From NCBI GenBank assembly GCA_903813345.2, contig CAIIXF020000006.1:34321524-34385523 (forward strand): a stretch of 64,000 nucleotides of DNA, written 5' to 3'. Source of the DNA: Owenia fusiformis (Eukaryota; Annelida; Polychaeta; Sabellida; Oweniidae). Position numbers and translations under genes: made by a program. Position 1 is the stretch's first letter, and every line of letters starts with the position of its first letter. The notes beneath the pieces were generated by a model, which was given only the letters and a program-made list of their open reading frames with translations, did no database searches and was not told the DNA's origin. Positions 58,319 to 64,000 of the stretch are shown piece by piece.

Positions 58319-58324
58319 AATAAA
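58319..58324 (+). terminator. Candidate poly(A) signal of the glycosyltransferase gene
   Basis: AATAAA 267 bases after the stop codon; a parallel AATAAA in the duplicated copy is at about 58745. Confidence 0.45.
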
Positions 58325-58401
58325 TTAGGTTCGAAAGTTATTGTCGGTTTTGAACATATTTGGTAGGATTTTTTTGTAGGATCATCAGCTCTTTTCTTTT
58401 A

Positions 58402-58775
58402 CGAAATCTGTAAATTGTTAGCTTATCTCTAGATATTCCACTGTTCCAAAGGACATTCTCCGGATGAAAGGTAAACACCGTATCTCTATACCAGAAAAGG
58501 AGGAAGGTGAGAATCCAACGGCAAAATACGAAATCATGATCATGACAAAAAAGAAAATGATTATTCCTATGACTTGTATGGAATGTAGAAAAGTAATTCA
58601 TTCGTCTAAGTGAATAAACTAAATGCTTGATGGATATACATTGGTTATTTATGGTAAATGTGTCAAGAATCATGCATGCCGTGTTGAAAATAATAGTAAA
58701 TTTTATTTTTAAATTCATGTTATCTGTATAATCGTTGTGTTCGAATAAAATAGATTCGAAAGTTTTTGTCGGCTT
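58402..58775 (+). pseudogene. Decayed tandem duplicate of the glycosyltransferase 3' end
   Basis: This stretch repeats, with much divergence, the last codons and 3' UTR of the gene just upstream (58021-58350). Paired phrases: AATCTGCAAATCATTAG with AATCTGTAAATTGTTAG; CTCTAAATGTTC with CTCTAGATATTC; GGCAAAGTATGAAATCA with GGCAAAATACGAAATCA; CGAATAAATTAGGTTCGAAA with CGAATAAAATAGATTCGAAA. No useful frame remains. Confidence 0.75.
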
Positions 58776-59086
58776 TTGGACTTATTAGGTTTATTTGGTA
58801 TTGCATTTAAATTAATTTTAATTTGTTCTTACAAAGCAATATATCACATTGAAGATGACGGCTCCTTCAAAATAATTACCTACAGATATATCACGGTGAT
58901 TGGATGAGAGCAGTTGAGTTTGGGAGATAGATCAGTCAACCGCATCTGTTTTCGGTTTCAGCATAATACTTTTTAGGTTTATCAAAATATATTTATATAT
59001 TTATTACAATTTGCACGGAAATTGGTAGCCTCAGTACAGAGGAAATATCTACTATGTACACTGTTCCACAACTATTTATTTTGAAG

Positions 59087-59530
59087 GAACGTCATTGTAA
59101 CAAAATGGATGAACTTCCAGGTTGCGAGTTTTTTTGTTTTCTCGATTTAAACCTACATATAAGTCAAGTTGCAGATTCGATTATAATTTGGCACAAAGCT
59201 AGAAAATATAGTCTTATTTTCATAAGTTTCTTCGTTTTGGAATTTGTTTTGTAAATGAAGTTGCAATTCATATGTTTAGTCCTTCGCTTTTGTTACATTG
59301 ACGAAAGTTCGTTATTTTACCAATGTAACAAAAGCGATGGTCTAAATGCATGAATTAGAGCTTTATTTAAAAATCAAATTCCAAACCGAGAGCAATTCTA
59401 AAAGCTAGACTAAAATTCGTCTAACTTTGTGCCAAATGATAATTCGCATCATGACGTATAAGTAGGTTTAAATCGAGAAATCAAAAAACTCGTATCCAGG
59501 AAGTTCATCCATTTTCTTACATTGACGTTC
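59087..59530. mobile_element. 444-bp palindromic element
   Basis: Ends GAACGTCATTGTAACAAAAT (59087) and ATTTTCTTACATTGACGTTC (to 59530) are inverted copies. Matching continues inward through GATGAACTTCC, ACTCG/CGAGT and TCGATTTAAACC to a central hairpin CGCTTTTGTTACATTG / CAATGTAACAAAAGCG (59285-59336). The loop is only about 17 bases, so the whole element can fold as one hairpin. A 66-codon frame across the left arm is probably incidental. Confidence 0.85.
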
Positions 59531-60789
59531 GATTTAGAAATAGTGTTGGCGAAAAAACCAACCATTGTATAGTATACCACTGTATTGTATTTTTATCATC
59601 GTAAGTTAGAATAAAGGTAGGAAAGTGCATAACAGTACATCCATAGAATCAATTTTATTCCAAAATTTCCAAAATATATTACAGGTAGTCTATATTATAA
59701 TACAATCATTGCTTGACATTGACATTACTGAAGACTCAATAGTACAATAACGTCATTTCAAAGGGCAATATAGTGAAATATTGGACCAAGGGCCGTTAAT
59801 GACCAGGGCTGAAATAGCAAATTTGAAATAGCAAATCTTACGCACTGAACGATATCACTTTTCCCGGGAAACATAGCCAGGCGGATAATGTCATTATTGC
59901 CCGACTAAAGTCATTAACGCCCGACACAATATTGCTCACGTCAATATAGCAATTTAAATGCCTTCTCAACTAGTACTAAAACCCCTAGAACAGGCCCTGC
60001 AAGGTGGTAATAATAGACAATATGATAGATTACCACGGCAGATTCGAATAGGGCTGGTCACTCTTCACTTTATGTTCTTTTAGAATGTGTGCAGTTTTGT
60101 AATAAATACAAATACAGATAGAGTATTATATAATACGAAGATTTTTCCCAGTGCCAGTGTATTGACAATACTGAAGACTCAATAGACATGATAGACGATA
60201 TATGTGAGATCCGAAGGCCACTCTTCACTTTCTGTGCTTTTAAATTGTGTGCAGTTTTTGCTGTGATGAATACAAATAGATAAAGTATCATACTAATTAT
60301 TTTCCCCTGCTTTCCTATATTTATACTAGAATCTGTTGAATATAATACAAATTGTTGACACATGTGATGATCATCGAAGCAATATTCTGAAGGAATAAAG
60401 GGGCAACAATGCCTGCAGAGAGAAAATTCGAAAATTGTTACTTTTTCTGATCAGCTATTAGGGAAAAAATTGGCTTAATGTCTTCTTTGGCATTCCTATT
60501 TTGTATGGATAAGCTATCTATTTCAGCATTAAGAAGTGTAAATTCAGTTCAAAGTTTCTATAAAGGGAGTCCCACTTATAGATTTTAAGATCTACCACGT
60601 TTCAAGAGTAATATCAGCTGAAATAATGTACATCCAGGTGGTTTCTTTGGAGATAATAAAGATATATGCTAGTCTTGATGAAATATCAAAACTTAAACAT
60701 ATTTTGACACTGGTCCATGCACTAATTTTTGCACCTTTAATATACGCTCAAACTCACAGAATTGTGCCATCTATTGGCAGTCGCCGGTG
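59531..60789. repeat. Repeat-rich spacer upstream of the DUF1989 stop
   Basis: An imperfect inverted repeat (59764-59803 with 59909-59950: GGGCNGTTAATGAC / GTCATTAACGCCC) is followed by a two-copy repeat of period about 162 (60059 and 60221: CACTCTTCACTTTNTGTNCT, then GTGTGCAGTTTT and AATACAAATA). No gene recognised. The part next to 60790 should be the DUF1989 3' UTR. Confidence 0.6.
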
Positions 60790-61554
60790 TTACATCGGTT
60801 GACCTATAGCAACATGTAGAGGATGACACATCGAGTCTGGCACGACATTCCCGCATGTAATCGAAACGTCACCATAAGGACAGACATTCAAGGCAACCAG
60901 CAAATCCATCTCGGCCACAAACTCAATGTAGTCACCATCTCTCGCTGGACTAGCTCGTATGAAATACTCATGCGTGTCCTTAGTGAACCCAGAACACATG
61001 AATATGTTGAAGACATCATGGACGTCACTCTCCTTTAACCCCCAAGGTTTGATTGCGTCAACGAGGCCTTGGTAGCACGAAAATACCGAAGGCTTCCCTG
61101 TCATTAACTGATGCGTGAATGGATCACACATTGTACCAATGACATCATGAACAGAACCTCCCTCGGGGTCAATTCCATAATCCTCCAAACTATCGGCGGT
61201 GATTGTAGCCAATGGGTTCAGGTACGGAAAACAACTCCACAGACGGTCATATTTACTCAGATGAGAGCCATGAATCTGTCGCGTTTTCCCAGAGTAAAAT
61301 CTCTCTTTGAAGTTGTGTAAATTCCATACGTTTAAGTCCCCTACTTGCGACCCTTCTTTCACAGTTATTCTACAAACTTGACCCTTTTTTAATTCCCAAG
61401 CTTTGCTCTTTTTAGGCTCGACTATAAAGTCCCCAACAATATTCCGAATCCCGCTTGTAGCAATTTCATCGTATAGTTTCTTGTCAATTTGGGCAGCCTC
61501 GGTAAGTATGTAGCCTCTATGAATCGGTTGGTATTGGAATTCTCTTTTTGCCAT
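60790..61554 (-). CDS. DUF1989 (urea carboxylase-associated family) protein
   Basis: A single intronless frame of 254 residues covers a full DUF1989 domain. Typical segments are GDFIVEPKKSKAWELKKGQV, NVWNLHN (75-81), the R..HGSHLSKYDRLWSC region (92-108), HDVIGTMCDPFTHQLMTG, and the C-terminal VCPYGDVSITCG with cysteines and histidines that may bind metal. In bacteria, paired DUF1989 proteins (CgdA/CgdB) form carboxyguanidine deiminase and sit beside urea/guanidine carboxylase; here there is one gene and no such neighbour, so the reaction is unknown. No signal peptide or membrane span is seen. A 3' splice acceptor (attttcag) lies 18 bases upstream of the ATG, so the leader is probably spliced. 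The compact bacterial-like family is a candidate for old horizontal transfer. Confidence 0.85.
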   Translation of the reverse strand: MAKREFQYQPIHRGYILTEAAQIDKKLYDEIATSGIRNIVGDFIVEPKKSKAWELKKGQVCRITVKEGSQVGDLNVWNLHNFKERFYSGKTRQIHGSHLSKYDRLWSCFPYLNPLATITADSLEDYGIDPEGGSVHDVIGTMCDPFTHQLMTGKPSVFSCYQGLVDAIKPWGLKESDVHDVFNIFMCSGFTKDTHEYFIRASPARDGDYIEFVAEMDLLVALNVCPYGDVSITCGNVVPDSMCHPLHVAIGQPM

Positions 61555-61571
61555 GATGTAGTTGGATTTAC

Positions 61572-62140
61572 CTGAAAATATTGCCAGAATACAAAAGGTT
61601 TCGACTATAGCTATGTTTCAACAGCTTCAACTTGAGATCTGAACGCAAGGAGGATTGGCAGTTATCATGATTCTTACCCGTTCTTCGACCTGGATTGGAA
61701 CCTAATATGGACATAATATATTTCTATATAATTTCTATGCAATGTTCATCTACAGACCATGTTTACTATAGTTCAAATATGTGTTTTTGCCCAGTGTATA
61801 TTTTGAATAAATAATTTTAATAAACCAAGAATGGGGGGGGGTGTATAGGGGGTCTTGGAAATCCATATACAATATTTTTCAGCTCTCTTATACCATATAC
61901 AATATTTTTCACCCCTTTTATACCATATACAATTTTTTTCACAGCTCTTATACCATATACAATATTTTACAAAAGTTTAGGTGAAATACAATATACGATT
62001 ATTTTGAAACTGCTGTTGATCGAATATTTGATATTTATGATGAAATAATATTAGGAGAGAATCCATGTACTACAGTAAATGTATTATTATAAGACAAATA
62101 TACCCCACATACTTACCACAATGATTTCATTTATTACATT
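61572..62140. repeat. Spacer with a 33-35 bp tandem repeat
   Basis: Four copies of TTATACCATATACAATATTT with TTCAC-type spacers occur at about 61856-61975. An 8-G run lies near 61834. The right side next to 61572 should hold the DUF1989 leader intron and promoter. No other gene is seen. Confidence 0.6.
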
Positions 62141-62910
62141 ATGACTGAGGCACCATTCGGGTACATCCGCATGTTCAGAAATTCTGTGACCACTTTTTAT
62201 TTTCAGGTGAACGAGTTCACGGGGGATAAGCAAAACGAGGGCGAAGCCACGGACTGCGACTCGCGTTACTTTACACCGCAGCCCAGCGCCAAAACGGAGG
62301 GACATCCGGCAGTGCCTTCTGCTTCTTCCGACAAAATAGAGAAATCCAGGTATTTTAAATGCTATCATAGTGTCTAATCGGTGACCAAAATATTACTCTG
62401 TATCTACTGTTGGTCTGTAGATAAGAAAATAAGCAGTTGTCCAGATCAAGCTAAAACAGTAGCAAAGTTCTGATTTTACCTGTAAAATATGTGCATATTA
62501 TTTAATTTACTATACATTTGAAAGGAGTTTTAACACGTTTCTGATATCTAAAGGTTAGTTGAGGCTCCGAGTATAATTCGTGAAAATGATTTGATAATAG
62601 AATGTGTTCATGAGGAGTAAATTAGATTCAAACTGCGCATCCATAGTGGACGCAGTCCAGTAAACAAAGCTATTTCAACAACGCAACACAGCCTCCATTG
62701 ATATTCTAAGCAACGCAGTCCAGCCGCGAACACGAAATAAATAAGATAGTGTAAATTATATTCCTACGCTATTATTGTTTCAGGAAAAGAAAGTCAGCAT
62801 CCAGATTATCATTCAAAGTTACGTTGATTAACATATATCTATTACCTGAATCAATGTCCCAACTTGCTATATTGTATCGTTTAAGACCTAGAAATATGGC
62901 AATTCAATAG
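62141..62910 (+). CDS. Possible small two-exon gene or gene end
   Basis: Two stretches look like exons that fit together. The first, 62207-62349, follows a textbook acceptor (ttttattttcag) and ends in CCAG|gtattt; it is GC-richer than its surroundings and encodes a hydrophilic peptide (for example EGHPAVPSASSDKIEKS). It is also open upstream to an ATG at 62141. The second, 62784-62910, follows cttattgtttcag-like sequence, is in matching phase and adds RKRKSASRLSF before a stop. With the ATG at 62141 the product would be 111 residues. No family is recognised, and the first exon shares about 50 bases with an inverted repeat, so transposon origin is a real alternative. Confidence 0.3.
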
Positions 62911-63880
62911 CGTATTTGGCAGAACAGTCGAGCGCAAGATGACAACGTAATATGTTTATTACAAACCAATTTGTGGATAGGGTTAAATATATAGATAATT
63001 GGATAGCGGTGAGACTTTTTATAAGTAGAAATGCGAAACAATTAACTTTTTGATGATGAAATAAAAGCTGTTGGGGAAGGGTACATTAACTAGTATTTAA
63101 GATATCGGGAAAATATCAAATAATTGGAGAGTTGGTGAGTTAATGTAATTTTGGATGATCTTTCCAACAGTCCATCAATATTGCTAGCTACCATAAATTC
63201 ATGATTTCAGCTGTATTTGACAGCTTGTATATATTTGCAGAATGGATTGAGACACGATGTAGGTCTATTAAAATAGCCCTTTATATTCAATTTTGTCCAA
63301 AGTTGCACCATTTCGGCCACACCTGTACACACATTGTGCTATCTACCTTTGGCTGTGATTGCGTTCAGCTTCAGATATAAAGCAACACTGAGTCGCGGAC
63401 TGCGTTGGGCAGATGGATGGACTGCGACTATTATAAATTCCAATTTTCTATGTAATTGTACGTTTTCCGCTTACCAAATAACACACGAAGATGTAATTGT
63501 AACAACAGAACATGAATAATTATATTAATTCGATGACATTTCTGATTCCTTTGTTTAAATCGGTATATTAGGGACAAATATTGACAAAATTACATTTTTT
63601 GTGGCAGATTTCGAATTCATTTGTGTTCATGCTAAACTATTGGACAGCCGAGCACCAAGAATGCCATTGCAGGTGGAGTATGAATATGTTGATCACCGAC
63701 TGGAACATACTAGCTATTCTGTAGAATATCCAAACCAATAATCTACCCCAAATCCTAACATGCCTTCCAAATTAAGTTTGGACTTACCGCCATTGTTCAG
63801 CTATAATGCGTTGTAACCTCGTTTTGAATTACGCGAGTCGCAGTCCGTGGCTTTGCCCTCGTTTTGCTTATCCCCCGTGG
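62219..63880. repeat. Inverted repeat of about 50 bp spanning 1.66 kb
   Basis: 62219-62268 (ACGGGGGATAAGCAAAACGA, then GCCACGGACTGCGACTCGCG) returns as an almost perfect reverse complement at 63830-63880. Related words (GGACTGCG, CGCAGTCC) recur between at 62650-62715 and 63393-63428. It may be a DNA transposon with TIRs and subterminal repeats, or an inverted copy of part of an exon. No transposase is visible; 62911-63829 otherwise holds nothing recognised. Confidence 0.65.
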
Positions 63881-64000
63881 AGTTGATTTAAAACATATTT
63901 ATGGTATACGATTCTTGACTTCTCTTTAGTGATTCCACAATCTACTTTGACCAAAACATTAACTTAACATTTCTGCAATTGGCTAAAGCCAGTATCTATA

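Noticed and set aside
60823-61320. Two plus-strand frames of about 70 codons
   Set aside because: They lie antisense within the DUF1989 coding region.

Overview
This is a window of animal nuclear DNA. It is AT-rich, its genes are split by GT-AG introns, their proteins are animal-type (NEK kinase, TRIM-NHL-like protein, mitochondrial GCAT, NaGLT1/MFSD4-type transporter), and the spaces between are crowded with palindromic DNA transposons and minisatellites. The gene content and the frequent 'aggcctac' and 'acatgtac' words fit a marine invertebrate (echinoderm, hemichordate, mollusc or brachiopod). The sequence alone does not settle the phylum.

Layout: 1-1317 is the 3' end of a non-LTR retrotransposon. 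6215-6553 is the last exon of a single-pass membrane protein. 6770-10420 is a nest of fold-back elements. 11516-14701 (+) is a four-exon sugar-type MFS transporter. About 15819-39829 (-) is a NEK kinase gene of at least 16 coding exons, most like NEK11. Its introns hold a retrotransposon relic, a complete single-exon TRIM gene on the opposite strand (21175-23127), a 4-kb TIR transposon relic, a 42-bp minisatellite, a 124-bp array made from part of one of the gene's own exons, a hAT-like element with a perfect target duplication, and a TIR element filled with 162-bp repeats. 41159-42412 holds two inverted-repeat elements. 44703-50290 (-) is an eleven-exon glycine C-acetyltransferase gene (GCAT). 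54098-58051 (+) is a four-exon GT-B glycosyltransferase. 60790-61554 (-) is a single-exon DUF1989 protein. 62141-62910 (+) may be a small two-exon gene overlapping an inverted repeat.

I rebuilt the exon structures by hand from splice sites, phase continuity and conserved motifs; all junctions given keep the frame. The genes do not form an obvious pathway. GCAT acts in mitochondrial threonine/glycine catabolism, the MFS protein moves a solute (probably sugar) across a membrane, NEK and TRIM are regulatory, and the glycosyltransferase and DUF1989 protein belong to families that are widespread in bacteria.

The most unusual structures are three 29-31 bp palindromes, each flanked by a perfect 8-bp direct repeat (8118-8164, 8418-8463, 39533-39577), which look like insertions consisting of two terminal repeats and almost nothing else; and an array of about 14 decoy copies of a kinase exon's 5' half, each keeping a 3' splice site, directly upstream of the real exon.
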